Positions 16,464-25,015 of a stretch of 64,000 nucleotides of DNA are shown here, in pieces. How positions within the stretch are numbered: position 1 is the stretch's first letter; every line of letters begins with the position of its first letter. A model generated the notes under the pieces. That model saw only the letters and a list, made by a program, of their open reading frames with translations, searched no databases and was not told the DNA's origin. The stretch comes from Hymenobacter sp. DG25B. Its GTDB lineage: Bacteria; Bacteroidota; Bacteroidia; Cytophagales; Hymenobacteraceae. The stretch lies in NCBI RefSeq assembly GCF_000801315.1, contig NZ_CP010054.1:372001-436000 (forward strand), in the 5' to 3' direction. The position numbers were made by a program, and so were the translations under genes.

Positions 16464-17234
16464 ATGATTTTGAAGCGACTTTTCGGCCGCCTGGCCGCGG
16501 CTACCCTTTTGTTTTCGGCCTTCGGCAACCTGGCGCAGGCCCAGGTGCAAACCCACCGCGTACCCGCTTACACCGGCCGCACGCCCACCCGCACTACTTA
16601 TTCCACTTCTTCGGCCGCTACTACTAAAGGCGTACAGCTGGGCATCAGAGCCGGCGTGAACGTAGCCGATTGGTCCGGGGATGCGGTGAACAGCGTGATG
16701 GACCTGGCCGATTTTACGGAAGGTGCCGTTACCAAGGAAATGAAGCCGGGCTTCCACGCCGGCCTGTACGCCACGCTGCCCCTGGGCGAGCATTTCGCCA
16801 TTGAGCCCGGCGCGCTGTACTCAGAGAAAGGCATGAAGCTTTCCGCCAAGATTCCCTTCGAGCAGTTTGACTTCCTGAATACCCGCGTAACGGCCACGGC
16901 GCGCATGGCCTACCTGGATGTACCCGTGCTTTTAAAAGCGTACCTCACCCCCGGCTTCTACCTCTATGCCGGCCCCCAGGCCTCTTTCCTGCTGAGCAAT
17001 AAAGTGCGGCTGCAGGCCGGCGCTCTGGGCTTCTCCGCTTATCAGCATGATTTTGACGTGAAAGACCAGTTTCGTCCCGTCGATTTTGGCGTGGTAGGTG
17101 GCCTGGGCTACCAGTCGGATATGGGCCTGGGCATCAGTGCCGGCTACGACTACGGCCTGTCTTCGTTGGATAAGAACAACCGCTTCGATGCGCAGAACCG
17201 CGTCATTAAAGCCTCACTTAACTACTCTTTCTAA
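16464..17234 (+). CDS. PorT-like outer-membrane beta-barrel protein
   Basis: A 256-residue protein with a signal peptide (MILKRLFGRLAAATLLFSAFGNLAQAQ) and the layout of the outer membrane protein beta-barrel domain family common in Bacteroidota. The barrel opens with GVQLGIRAGVNVADWSGD near residue 55 and shows KPGFHAGLYATLPLGEHFAIEPGALYSEKG in two segments, then alternating strands ending ASLNYSF, with the C-terminal Phe usual for BAM-inserted barrels. Substrate or partner is unknown. The ATG at 16464 gives the signal peptide; the longer ORF from 16416 does not. It is followed by a terminator at 17274-17305. Confidence 0.85.
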   Translation: MILKRLFGRLAAATLLFSAFGNLAQAQVQTHRVPAYTGRTPTRTTYSTSSAATTKGVQLGIRAGVNVADWSGDAVNSVMDLADFTEGAVTKEMKPGFHAGLYATLPLGEHFAIEPGALYSEKGMKLSAKIPFEQFDFLNTRVTATARMAYLDVPVLLKAYLTPGFYLYAGPQASFLLSNKVRLQAGALGFSAYQHDFDVKDQFRPVDFGVVGGLGYQSDMGLGISAGYDYGLSSLDKNNRFDAQNRVIKASLNYSF

Positions 17235-17273
17235 GCTCCACTGAGCTCTTTCTATAGATAATTTAAGAATGCA

Positions 17274-17305
17274 AAAAGCCCCGCTGTGCAATCAGCGGGG
17301 CTTTT
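17274..17305 (+). terminator. Terminator after the barrel gene
   Basis: AAAAGCCCCGCT and AGCGGGGCTTTT form a 12-bp stem with an 8-base loop and flanking A and T tracts, 39 bases past the stop. Confidence 0.85.
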
Positions 17306-17306
17306 G

Positions 17307-17668
17307 CGTTTTTATGGCCCTGAAGGAGGCCCCCGCAATTGGAATTAGAAAGCAAAGCGGCACCCGGGGCAGACCAGGCCTTTCCGGGGCAGTAGCTCCC
17401 GCCGTCTGCAAACGGCGGGCTGCCCTTTACTGGGCTGGTGAGTACCGGACCCAGCCTGCCCCTATGCTTTCACCGCGGAGAGTCTGTGTAGTTGCTTTCT
17501 TCTGATGCCGTTCGGCCTCAGATTCCACACGGCGCCGTTGGTTTTTCGGCAAGCGTACCAGGGTAAGCTGAGCCCTGCAAGCCTGCGCTCTGCAGATAAA
17601 CCGCAGACCCCGTATCTTATGGCAACGAAACCGTAGCTTTCCCGCTTACCTGTTGGGTTCTGCATCTT
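17307..17668. other. Intergenic region before the sigma factor gene
   Basis: No gene that I can support. It holds one further hairpin, CCCGCCGT/ACGGCGGG (17398-17405 and 17412-17419, six-base loop), without a T tract. The 78-codon ORF here (17269-17505) starts inside the terminator and has no recognisable features. The promoter of the sigma factor operon is expected in this stretch, but I see no clear TTG-N19-TAnnTTTG match. Confidence 0.5.
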
Positions 17669-18298
17669 ATGTGGTTCAAACGTCGCCCTACGCTGCCGGC
17701 CGCCCTCCCCGATGAGGAGCTGCTGCTGCGCTACCGCCAGCACGGCGACGTAGCCGACCTGGGCGTGCTCTATGAGCGCTACCTGACGGAGGTGTTTGCT
17801 ACCTGTCGGCGCTATTTGCAGGAGGAAGAAGATGCCAAGGATGCCGTGATGCAGCTCTTCGAAAAGCTAGTGGATACTCTGCGCCAGCACGAAGTCAGCA
17901 ACTTCCCGGCCTGGCTGCGCACCACCGCCCGCAACCACTGCCTGATGGTGCTGCGGGCCCGCAAACGCGCCGGCCCCGACAACGGCGGCAGCCTGGTGTT
18001 GCACTTTTCGGATGCCGCCGATATGGAATCGGTCGTGGCCCGGCATCAGTCAGACGATGACCCGGAAGAAGCCCTGTTTACCGAAGAGCGCCTCCAAGCC
18101 CTGGAGCAGGCCCTGGCCGAGCTTCCGCCGGGCCAGCAACAGTGCCTGCGGCTGTTTTACCTCGAAGACAAATGCTACCGCGACATCTCCACTGAAACAG
18201 GATACGACCTGAACGCAGTAAAAAGCCATATCCAGAACGGGAAGCGCAACCTGCGCCGCCACTTAGAATCACCGTCTTCCTTCAATGCACCCTCATAG
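17669..18298 (+). CDS. ECF-type RNA polymerase sigma factor
   Basis: A 209-residue sigma-70 family protein with region 2 near 20-95 (LGVLYERYLTEVFATCRRYL, DAKDAVMQLFEKL, FPAWLRTTARNHCL) and region 4 near 140-200 (LPPGQQQCLRLFYLEDKCYRDI, then DLNAVKSHIQNGKRNLRRHL as the recognition helices). A roughly 45-residue spacer carries an acidic segment (HQSDDDPEEALFTEE). The 3' end overlaps the next gene by 14 bases. That gene begins with a zinc-binding anti-sigma-like module, so the pair is probably a sigma/anti-sigma unit. Confidence 0.92.
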   Translation: MWFKRRPTLPAALPDEELLLRYRQHGDVADLGVLYERYLTEVFATCRRYLQEEEDAKDAVMQLFEKLVDTLRQHEVSNFPAWLRTTARNHCLMVLRARKRAGPDNGGSLVLHFSDAADMESVVARHQSDDDPEEALFTEERLQALEQALAELPPGQQQCLRLFYLEDKCYRDISTETGYDLNAVKSHIQNGKRNLRRHLESPSSFNAPS

Positions 18299-19655
18299 CT
18301 CCGCCTCCTCCGCCACTCCCGCAGCTAACCGGCATTTGCCCGTGGAGCTGCTACGGCGTTACGTAGCCGGAGACCTTCCCTCTGCTGATCAGCATGCCAT
18401 AGAAGCCCATACCCTGGTGTGTCCGCCCTGCGCGGATATCCTGGAGGGCCTCGCCCAGACCGATGCTGTCACCACGGACCAGGCCCTGGCCGAGCTACAC
18501 CAGCGCTTACAGGTGCGGGTAGGCACCGGGGTAGCCCGTCGGCCGATGGGTGGGGCGTGGCTGCAGGCGGCCGCGGCCATTCTACTACTGGTTATAGCGG
18601 GCACTTTCTTCTGGACGCGGCCGCACCGGCAGCCAGCCACTTCTTCCCCGGCTAAGCAGGCTATTGTTACGCGCGCACCATCGGCTACCTCGCCGCCGGA
18701 GGCGGCGGCCCCTACGGCCACGCCGGCGCCAACTTTGGCGGAAGAAAAAGTAGTAGCTATAGTGCAGCCAGTTAGCAGGCCGGCAGCCCAGAAAAAAGAA
18801 CAAGCCCGCCGTACGCGCTACGTGGCCACAATGCGCAGCAAATGGCGCAACGTACCACCCGCCCCGGGCCCAGGTGCCCGTAAGGCGCCTGTAACTGCTG
18901 CCCAACCAGCCCCGGACAGTGGGAATTATACCGCCCAGGCTGCGCCAATAGCCGCTCCGGATTCCGCCTCAACTACTACCACTACCGCCAGTAAAAATCA
19001 GGCAGTTACCGCACCCGAATCTAGAAAGACCGCCACCCTGCCTGCCCGCCGCATCAGCGGCCGCCTCACCGATGGGCCTACCGGCAAAGCGCTGGCCGGC
19101 GTAGCGGTACATGCCACCGGCACCACGGTGCAGAGCAAAACGAATGAAGAAGGCCGCTTTGAGCTGCTGGTTCCGGCCGGCGTGGAAAGCCTCACGTTTA
19201 TGGCCGCCGGCTACCGGGACAACGAGCGTATCCTGGGCCCGGACTCCACGCTGGCCCTGACCATGACGCCTTTAACCGGCGCGGGACCGAGAACTGTGGT
19301 GCCCGAAGGCCGGGGGCGGGACGCAAAAATGCCCACTATCCCGGATATGGCTCCCACCCCGGCCGGTGGTCTGGCCGCCTTTAATCAATATGTGGAGCGG
19401 GAAGTTCACTACCCGGAAAAAGACCCGCCAGCCGGCACCTACAGCGCAAAAGTGGCCGTAAAGCTGCGCTTTATCGTGGCGGCCGATGGCTCCTTGCAGG
19501 ATATCAAAGTAATTGAGCCCCTCAGCGAGGAGTATGATGCAGAAGCCATTCGCCTGTTGAAAGAAGGCCCGGCCTGGTACCCGGCCGTGGTAAATGGAAA
19601 ACGCATTGCACATAAGGCCCAGGTAAGCGTGATATTCCGCTTCGACAACCGCTAA
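18285..19655 (+). CDS. Membrane anti-sigma-like protein with carboxypeptidase-regulatory and TonB C-terminal domains
   Basis: A 456-residue protein with an unusual domain string. Residues 1-80 resemble a zinc-binding anti-sigma module (H42, C46, C49 in the H-x3-C-x2-C pattern). A membrane helix follows at about 93-110, then a Pro/Ala/Thr-rich linker of roughly 140 residues. A CarboxypepD_reg-like beta domain follows near 250-320 (ISGRLTDGPTGKALAGVAV), then a TonB C-terminal-like domain near 365-456 (YPEKDPP, VKLRFIVAADGSLQDIKV, RLLKEGPAWYPA). It overlaps the sigma gene by 14 bases. A plausible reading is a cytoplasmic sigma binder linked through the membrane to periplasmic sensing or TonB-like contact. 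That function is inference. Confidence 0.83.
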   Translation: MHPHSSASSATPAANRHLPVELLRRYVAGDLPSADQHAIEAHTLVCPPCADILEGLAQTDAVTTDQALAELHQRLQVRVGTGVARRPMGGAWLQAAAAILLLVIAGTFFWTRPHRQPATSSPAKQAIVTRAPSATSPPEAAAPTATPAPTLAEEKVVAIVQPVSRPAAQKKEQARRTRYVATMRSKWRNVPPAPGPGARKAPVTAAQPAPDSGNYTAQAAPIAAPDSASTTTTTASKNQAVTAPESRKTATLPARRISGRLTDGPTGKALAGVAVHATGTTVQSKTNEEGRFELLVPAGVESLTFMAAGYRDNERILGPDSTLALTMTPLTGAGPRTVVPEGRGRDAKMPTIPDMAPTPAGGLAAFNQYVEREVHYPEKDPPAGTYSAKVAVKLRFIVAADGSLQDIKVIEPLSEEYDAEAIRLLKEGPAWYPAVVNGKRIAHKAQVSVIFRFDNR

Positions 19656-19666
19656 CCTACCAGGCG

Positions 19667-20035
19667 CTAGCCGCTATAGCCACCCCCGCTTTCGGGGGCG
19701 GTAGCGCTGCCGCCGGGCTTCACGTCCAGGGGCTCATCGGGGTGGGTTTTGATTTCCACGCCGCTATAATCGGGAATGCCGGAACTGCCAACGGCTTCCG
19801 TGGCCCCGACGGCGTGGTTGGGCACCCATTTGTGCATCACCTCAAAGCTGATTTTGGCGGTGATTCGGTACTCCACGATTTTATTGTCGCGCACCCGGCA
19901 GCTTTGGTCTTTTATGTAGATGGATTTAATGCCTTGTACCGTGGTGCTGGCCTCGGTGAGGGCCCGTTGCAGGGCATCTTCAAAGCTTTTTTCTGAGCTG
20001 GCCAGTACTTCAATCACTTTTTTGATAGTGCTCAT
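19667..20035 (-). CDS. Dodecin-family protein with a C-terminal extension
   Basis: A 122-residue protein whose first 70 residues are a dodecin: KKVIEVLASSEKSFEDALQRAL, then IKSIYIKDQSCRVRDNKIVEYR and a closing beta strand. Dodecins form hollow dodecamers that store flavin or CoA. Ordinary dodecins are about 65-75 residues long. The extra 50 residues here (MHKWVPNHAVGATEAVG, then a Gly/Pro/Ser-rich end) are not part of the fold and may be disordered. The ATG at 20035 gives the usual MSTIKKVIEV start. The gene is convergent with the sigma/anti-sigma pair, whose stop is 11 bases away. Confidence 0.85.
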   Translation of the reverse strand: MSTIKKVIEVLASSEKSFEDALQRALTEASTTVQGIKSIYIKDQSCRVRDNKIVEYRITAKISFEVMHKWVPNHAVGATEAVGSSGIPDYSGVEIKTHPDEPLDVKPGGSATAPESGGGYSG

Positions 20036-20153
20036 AGCGCGTAAAAAGGGAGAGATGAAGGGATAGTAGCACGTAACAGGGGCTTGGGTGTACGTAGCCA
20101 GCGGCAGCATGGATGGTATTTAGGTGAGCCGCAGAGTTTTCGGGGCAGCACGC

Positions 20154-20182
20154 TTTGGGCTCCCGGCCGTTGTGTACTTTTG
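20154..20182 (+). promoter_or_regulatory. Candidate promoter of fumC
   Basis: TTTG at 20154-20157, then 17 bases, then TACTTTTG at 20175-20182, close to the Bacteroidota promoter pattern. The expected transcript would have a leader of about 90 bases before the fumC ATG at 20282. Confidence 0.5.
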
Positions 20183-20281
20183 CCGCGCCGCCCGCCCGGC
20201 CCATGCCGTATACCGCGGTGCCGCCGGCTGGCCGGTTTACCTGTTCTCTGTCATCTTATTTCCTTCTCACCCCATAGCGTT

Positions 20282-21688
20282 ATGACCCAGTTCCGCCAGG
20301 AGAAAGACACCATGGGCACCGTGCAGGTGCCCCAGGACGCCTACTACGGCGCCCAGACCCAGCGCTCCATCGACAACTTCCAGATTGCCCAGGACATCAA
20401 CCGGATGCCCAAGGAAATCATCCGCGCGTTTGCTTACCTGAAGAAAGCCGCCGCCCTCACCAACCGCGACGCCGGCATTCTAACAGCTGAAAAAGCCGAG
20501 CTGATTGGCCGCGTGGCCGATGAGATTCTGGAAGGTAAGCTGGACAAGGAGTTTCCGCTGGTAGTGTGGCAAACCGGCTCGGGCACGCAGAGCAATATGA
20601 ATGTGAACGAGGTAATTGCTTACCGCGGCCACGTGCTCAACGGCGGGCAGCTCTCGGATGAAAAGAAGTTTTTGGCCCCCAACGACGACGTTAACAAGAG
20701 CCAGAGCTCCAACGACACCTTCCCCACGGCCATGCACATTGCGGCCTACAAGATTCTGGTGGAGGTTACCATTCCCGGCATTGAGAAGCTGCGCGATACG
20801 CTGCGGGCCAAGAGCGAGCAGTTTATGCACATCGTAAAAATCGGCCGCACGCACCTGATGGATGCTACGCCGCTTACGGTGGGTCAGGAGTTCAGCGGCT
20901 ACGTGTCGCAGCTCGACCATGGCCTGCGCGCCATCAAAAACACGCTGGCGCACCTTTCCGAGCTGGCCCTGGGCGGCACCGCCGTGGGTACGGGCATCAA
21001 CACGCCTCCCGGCTACTCCGAAAACGTGGCCAAACACATTGCCGACCTCACCGGCCTGCCCTTCATCACCGCCGAAAACAAGTTTGAAGCCCTGGCCGCT
21101 CACGATGCCATTGTGGAGGCCCACGGCGCCCTGAAAACGGTAGCTGCCAGCATGATGAAAATAGCCAACGACATCCGCCTACTGGCCTCAGGCCCGCGCG
21201 CCGGCATCGGCGAGCTGCACATCCCCGACAACGAGCCCGGCTCCAGCATTATGCCCGGCAAGGTGAACCCCACCCAGTGCGAGGCCATGACCATGGTAGC
21301 CGCGCAGGTAATGGGCAACGACGTAGCCATCAACATTGGCGGCATGAGCGGCCACTTCGAGCTGAACGTGTTCAAGCCCGTGATGATTTACAACTTCCTG
21401 CACTCGGCCCGCCTCATCGGCGACGTGTGCGTGAGCTTTAATGATAAGTGCGCCACCGGCATCGAGCCCCTGGAAGCCAACATCAAAAAGCACGTGGATT
21501 CGTCGCTGATGCTGGTAACGGCCCTGAACCCGCACATTGGCTACTATAAAGCCGCCGAAATTGCGCAAACGGCCCACAAAAACGGCTCTACCCTGAAAGA
21601 AACGGCCCTTCAACTGGGCTACCTCACGGAGGAGCAGTTTAATGAGTGGCTGAAGCCCGAGGACATGGTAGGCGAGATTAAGAAGTAG
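20282..21688 (+). CDS. fumC: Fumarate hydratase class II
   Basis: A 468-residue oxygen-stable fumarase of the TCA cycle (fumarate plus water to malate), normally a homotetramer. The superfamily signature [11 protein letters not shown] is near residue 320. Other class II blocks are [43 protein letters not shown] and [12 protein letters not shown]. The long ORF from 20084 includes 66 unlikely residues; the ATG at 20282 gives the standard N-terminus [13 protein letters not shown] family A palindrome begins 4 bases past the stop. Confidence 0.97.
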   Translation: MTQFRQEKDTMGTVQVPQDAYYGAQTQRSIDNFQIAQDINRMPKEIIRAFAYLKKAAALTNRDAGILTAEKAELIGRVADEILEGKLDKEFPLVVWQTGSGTQSNMNVNEVIAYRGHVLNGGQLSDEKKFLAPNDDVNKSQSSNDTFPTAMHIAAYKILVEVTIPGIEKLRDTLRAKSEQFMHIVKIGRTHLMDATPLTVGQEFSGYVSQLDHGLRAIKNTLAHLSELALGGTAVGTGINTPPGYSENVAKHIADLTGLPFITAENKFEALAAHDAIVEAHGALKTVAASMMKIANDIRLLASGPRAGIGELHIPDNEPGSSIMPGKVNPTQCEAMTMVAAQVMGNDVAINIGGMSGHFELNVFKPVMIYNFLHSARLIGDVCVSFNDKCATGIEPLEANIKKHVDSSLMLVTALNPHIGYYKAAEIAQTAHKNGSTLKETALQLGYLTEEQFNEWLKPEDMVGEIKK

Positions 21689-21691
21689 AAG

Positions 21692-21814
21692 AAAAGTAGC
21701 GCGAAGCTCCGGCTTCGCGCACGAGTAACGCGAGTTCCTACGTATGCGCAAAAGTCCGCAGACGCTTGTTACTCGCGATGCTCGTGCGCGAAGCCGGAGC
21801 TTCGCGCTACTTTT
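21692..21814. repeat. Palindromic element family A, copy 2
   Basis: The arms match copy 1 (307-428): AAAGTAGCGCGAAGCTCCGG at the left, its complement at the right. The centre begins GTTCCTACGTATGCGC, which corresponds to the reverse complement of the centre of copy 1, so the two copies lie in opposite orientation. The element fills the gap between fumC and the GNAT gene, starting 4 bases past the fumC stop and ending 24 bases before the next ATG. Confidence 0.88.
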
Positions 21815-21837
21815 GTTTTCCCAACCCCACGCCCCTC

Positions 21838-22434
21838 ATGGATTTCACGCGCTGTATTACCCTTGAAAACGACCGGGTTCGGCTCCGGCCGTTGGAGCTC
21901 ACCGATTTTGAGGATTTAAAAGCTGTCATCTTCGACCCCGAAATCTGGCGCTTCACCGTGGACCCCAACCCCGGCGACGCCGTAGGGCTGGCTGCCTACC
22001 TCACCAAGGCCATACGCGAGCGGAAAAAGGGCCTGCGCTACCCGTTTGCCATTGTGGATAAGCAAAGCGGCCGGGTGGTGGGCAGCACCAGCTACGGTAA
22101 CATTGCCCTAGCCGACCATCGCCTGGAAATTGGCTGGACGTGGCTGGGCGCTGAATACCAGCGCACCGGCCTGAACCGCGCCGCCAAGCATCTGCTGCTG
22201 AAATATGCTTTTGGCGAATTGGGCTGTGAGCGGGTAGAGCTTAAAACTGACGCCCTGAACTGGAAATCCCGCGAGGCCATGCGCCGCATGGGCGCCACCG
22301 AGGAGGGCATTTTGCGCAGCCATATGGTAACGCAGGGCGGCCGGCGCCGCGACTCGGTGTACTTCAGCATCCTGAAACCGGAGTGGGACACGCTCCGGAT
22401 GACCGTTTTTCAGGAATTCGATGCCCGTGGCTAG
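21838..22434 (+). CDS. GNAT-family N-acetyltransferase (RimJ/RimL type)
   Basis: A 198-residue acetyl-CoA-dependent acetyltransferase. The N-terminus (RITLEND-like CITLENDRVRLRPLELTDFEDL) and the blocks GSTSYGNIALADHRLEIGWTWL, RTGLNRAAKHLLLKYAFGEL and VELKTDALNWKSREAMRRMGA are those of the Acetyltransf_3 (RimJ/RimL) branch, which modifies protein N-termini or small amines. The substrate is unknown. The ATG at 21838 is the likely start; the longer ORF reads back into the palindromic element. The 3' end overlaps the diacylglycerol kinase gene by 14 bases. Confidence 0.92.
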   Translation: MDFTRCITLENDRVRLRPLELTDFEDLKAVIFDPEIWRFTVDPNPGDAVGLAAYLTKAIRERKKGLRYPFAIVDKQSGRVVGSTSYGNIALADHRLEIGWTWLGAEYQRTGLNRAAKHLLLKYAFGELGCERVELKTDALNWKSREAMRRMGATEEGILRSHMVTQGGRRRDSVYFSILKPEWDTLRMTVFQEFDARG

Positions 22435-22822
22435 CCAACCGCAACGCTTCCGGGTATTGCGGCAGCGCGCTGCCAGCTTTGGCCATGCCTTCCGGGGCGT
22501 GCGCCTGGCACTGGCCTCCGAGCTGCACCTGCGCTTTCATGCCGTGGCTACGGTGGCGGTAGTAGCCTTAGGGTTTTACTGCCGCCTGGAGCGGTGGGAG
22601 TGGGCGCTGGTGGCGCTGGCCGTGGGCGCCGTCTGGAGCGCCGAATTACTGAATACGGCTGTAGAAGCTATTGTCGACCTGGTTTCGCCGCAGCACCACC
22701 CGTTGGCGGGCCGCGCCAAGGATGTAGCGGCCGGTGCGGTGCTGGTGGTAGCCCTGGCGGCACTGGTAGTGGGTCTGCTGATTTTTGGACCCCGCCTCTG
22801 GCAGTTGTGGGCCCGGCCTTAG
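22421..22822 (+). CDS. dgkA: Diacylglycerol kinase family (DgkA-like) protein
   Basis: A 133-residue integral membrane kinase. The family signature ELLNTAVEAIVDLVSPQHHP is at about 75-95, followed by RAKDVAAGAVLV. Three membrane helices are visible near 43-57, 62-80 and 104-124. Family members phosphorylate diacylglycerol or undecaprenol; in Bacteroidota the undecaprenol role in cell wall lipid recycling is likely but not shown here. It overlaps the acetyltransferase gene upstream by 14 bases, so the two are probably cotranscribed. Confidence 0.93.
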   Translation: MPVASQPQRFRVLRQRAASFGHAFRGVRLALASELHLRFHAVATVAVVALGFYCRLERWEWALVALAVGAVWSAELLNTAVEAIVDLVSPQHHPLAGRAKDVAAGAVLVVALAALVVGLLIFGPRLWQLWARP

Positions 22823-22936
22823 TTCCCGGCCACTGTAGAACCACGCCGATGCTGGCGGCGTAAGCAGGAGACCGGGCACGTCCGGCCTTGTATTTGCATT
22901 CTGCCTGTTACTTTCGCGCCCCTATTCCTGTCTGCT

Positions 22937-23407
22937 ATGCGTTTGCTCTTCTCTTTTGCTCCTCTGCTTGCGGCCACGCTGCTCAGCTCCACTGCCTGCC
23001 AGCGCCAGGTGGCCGTAACTACGCCCACCGATGATACTGCCGGCCCGGTTAGCGGCCCTTCCACCCCGGCTCCGGTAGCTAATCCTACTACCGAGGCTAC
23101 TCCCGAACCTGCTATGGTCAGCTTTGATACTACGGCCCGGCCCGCCTGGCTGCAAAAGAAAATCAGCGCCCTGCAGGCGGAAAAACCCCAGAACCCGCGC
23201 GCCCGCATTCTGAGCTACACCCTGGATGGGAAAACGGTGTACTACCAAAGCGCCCCCTGCTGCGACCAGTTCACCACCCTGTACGACGCCAAAGGCAAGG
23301 TAATCTGCCAGCCAGACGGCGGCATTACGGGCCGCGGCGACGGCAAATGCCCCGATTTCGAAAAGAACCGAACCAATGAGAAGCTGGTTTGGGAAGATGC
23401 CCGCTAA
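22937..23407 (+). CDS. Small lipoprotein with a conserved CC/GDG domain (DUF6970-like)
   Basis: A 156-residue probable lipoprotein (signal peptide with STAC, Cys 21), then a Pro/Thr-rich linker to about 65 and a conserved C-terminal domain: RPAWLQKKISALQAEKP, YTLDGKTVYYQSAPCCDQFT, LYDAKGKVICQPDGGITGRGDGKCPDF and LVWEDAR. This matches small Bacteroidota proteins that I remember as DUF6970; the name should be checked. The four conserved cysteines could form disulfides in the periplasm. A candidate promoter, TTG-N18-TACTTTCG, ends at 22916. Function unknown. Confidence 0.75.
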   Translation: MRLLFSFAPLLAATLLSSTACQRQVAVTTPTDDTAGPVSGPSTPAPVANPTTEATPEPAMVSFDTTARPAWLQKKISALQAEKPQNPRARILSYTLDGKTVYYQSAPCCDQFTTLYDAKGKVICQPDGGITGRGDGKCPDFEKNRTNEKLVWEDAR

Positions 23408-23510
23408 AGCGGCCCTCCGCTAACTAATGCTTCAGGGCAGCAGCCGGCCTGGTTGCCGGCTGGCTCTTGCGCGCTTTCTTCTTTCTCCGCCTTTGCAACC
23501 ACTTACTTTC

Positions 23511-24008
23511 ATGCATAACACCATTGAAAAACTGGCGGCCTACAACGTGTGGGCCAACAACACGCTCTTGCGTCGGTTAGACGAGATTGAAGCCGCCGGG
23601 CAGGAAGTGCCGGCCGCGTGTCTGCGCCTGTTCAGCCACGTGCTCAACGCCCAGGCCATCTGGATTGGCCGCCTGACCGCTACTAAAAGCCCCGTGAAGG
23701 TTTGGCAGGAGCACACTCTGGCCCAATGTCACCAGTTGCACGAGCAAACCTCAGAGCGGCTGCTGCAAATGATTCACGCGGCGGATGAAACCGAGCTGAA
23801 CCGCCTGATTTCCTACACCAACTCGGCGGGGGAGTCCTACGTGAGTCAGGTGGCGGATATCTTTACCCACGTGCCGGTGCACGCCAACTACCACCGCGCC
23901 CAGGTAGCCCTGCGCCTGCGCGAAAATGGCCTGGAGCCCATCAATACCGACTTTATTACCTATTGCCGGGAGCTGACGGCGGCGGGCAAGCTAACGGTTA
24001 GCCTGTAG
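23511..24008 (+). CDS. DinB-family protein
   Basis: A 165-residue four-helix DinB/YfiT-type protein. The conserved metal-binding histidines are visible: H43 in LFSHVLNAQ, and H120, H124 and H128 in the THVPVHANYHRAQ helix. Members are thiol-dependent transferases or hydrolases, or have no known reaction. The ATG at 23511 starts MHNTIEKLAAYNVWAN, as usual for the family. TACTTTCATG just before the start resembles a -7 element directly at the ATG. A strong bidirectional terminator follows. Confidence 0.9.
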   Translation: MHNTIEKLAAYNVWANNTLLRRLDEIEAAGQEVPAACLRLFSHVLNAQAIWIGRLTATKSPVKVWQEHTLAQCHQLHEQTSERLLQMIHAADETELNRLISYTNSAGESYVSQVADIFTHVPVHANYHRAQVALRLRENGLEPINTDFITYCRELTAAGKLTVSL

Positions 24009-24025
24009 CATCACCTTTAAGCCAC

Positions 24026-24062
24026 AAAAAAGCCCCGCTGCACATTGCAGCGGGGCTTTTTC
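24026..24062 (+). terminator. Bidirectional terminator
   Basis: AAAAGCCCCGCTG and CAGCGGGGCTTTT form a 13-bp stem with A and T tracts on both sides, between convergent genes at 23511-24008 and 24081-24878. Confidence 0.9.
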
Positions 24063-24080
24063 ATAGGAAGTGAAACTACC

Positions 24081-24878
24081 TTAGTTCAGGCTGATAACGC
24101 CCAAATCGGTGGTATGGTCGTTGGTAACCTGCACATCCGGCTTGTCCACGTTTTCGTAGGGCTCACCGGCGCGGAACTCTACGCGGTAGGTACCAGCCGA
24201 TACGCCGGGAATCAGGAAGCCCCCATCGTTATCAGGGTAGGTGCTGAGGGTATCAGCCGCGCCGCCAGCCGTGCGGATGGCCAGCACCTGCGGATGAGCC
24301 GCTGCCGGATCTACCGTGCCGCGGATAGCGCCCGCTGCTGCCATAGCCACGGCCCGGATAACCGGCTTCAGGTTGTACTCGCCATTGCCACGTGCTACAA
24401 TGGACTTAGCCACGTCAAAGTCAAGCACAATGTTGTAAGTAACGCCTTCTTCCAGATTGGTGTTCAGCTTTACTTTCAGGCCCGAGGTCTGGCCGCTGGG
24501 GGTTTTCAGGGCTACCGTGGTACCGTCTTTCAGGGTGAGGGTGTTGTTATCGCCCAGTACCAGGCGGATCTGCTCAATGTGGCCGGCGGGGAAGGTGCTG
24601 CCCGCAATAACGGCGGCGCGGCCATTCACATAGTCCAGCAGGTTGTAGCGGGTGGCAGCTACCTGATCCAGGGTCTGCCAGCCATCTTCACCATTAGTGC
24701 CGGTCACGTTTACCTGCACGTTTTTCAGGTCGATGTTCACGGCTTTATAGTCGCCGGGGGCATCTACCAGCAGCACGCGCATCTGGGCCGCGGCCGGGGT
24801 ATTATCGTTGTCGTTGTTACAGCCGGTGAGAGCCAGCGCGCCGGCCATAGCCAGCGGAATCAGACGAAAAATCTTCAT
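24081..24878 (-). CDS. DUF4382 domain lipoprotein
   Basis: A 265-residue lipoprotein (lipobox LTGC, Cys 20, followed by NNDNDN). Residues about 32-175 form the DUF4382 domain (MRVLLVDAPGDYKAVNIDL, VQVNVTG, HIEQIRLVLGDNN). Residues about 185-265 resemble a carboxypeptidase-regulatory beta sandwich (GAIRGTVDPAAAHPQVLAI, DGGFLIPGVSAGTYRVEF). This pairing is common in Bacteroidota surface lipoproteins of unknown function. The acidic, Asn-rich residues after Cys 20 may act as a surface export signal, although that code was defined in other Bacteroidota. Single gene. Confidence 0.88.
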   Translation of the reverse strand: MKIFRLIPLAMAGALALTGCNNDNDNTPAAAQMRVLLVDAPGDYKAVNIDLKNVQVNVTGTNGEDGWQTLDQVAATRYNLLDYVNGRAAVIAGSTFPAGHIEQIRLVLGDNNTLTLKDGTTVALKTPSGQTSGLKVKLNTNLEEGVTYNIVLDFDVAKSIVARGNGEYNLKPVIRAVAMAAAGAIRGTVDPAAAHPQVLAIRTAGGAADTLSTYPDNDGGFLIPGVSAGTYRVEFRAGEPYENVDKPDVQVTNDHTTDLGVISLN

Positions 24879-25015
24879 ATAAGTGGTTTGAGGGAAGGGG
24901 AAAGCTAAACTACGGTAATCGATAAGGCTACTGCCTCCGCGGCCAAGAGCAAGTATTATACCGCATATCGGCTTTTACCGTGCCCCAGCAAAATTATATT
25001 AGCCTTCCTATTATC

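Noticed and set aside
17269..17505. A 78-codon open frame between the barrel and sigma factor genes
   Set aside because: It starts within a terminator stem, has no motif and a skewed composition, and is likely chance.
21692..21814. Family A elements considered as simple terminators
   Set aside because: They lack a T tract, have arms of over 40 bases with a conserved core, and occur in both orientations, which fits a dispersed element better than a terminator.
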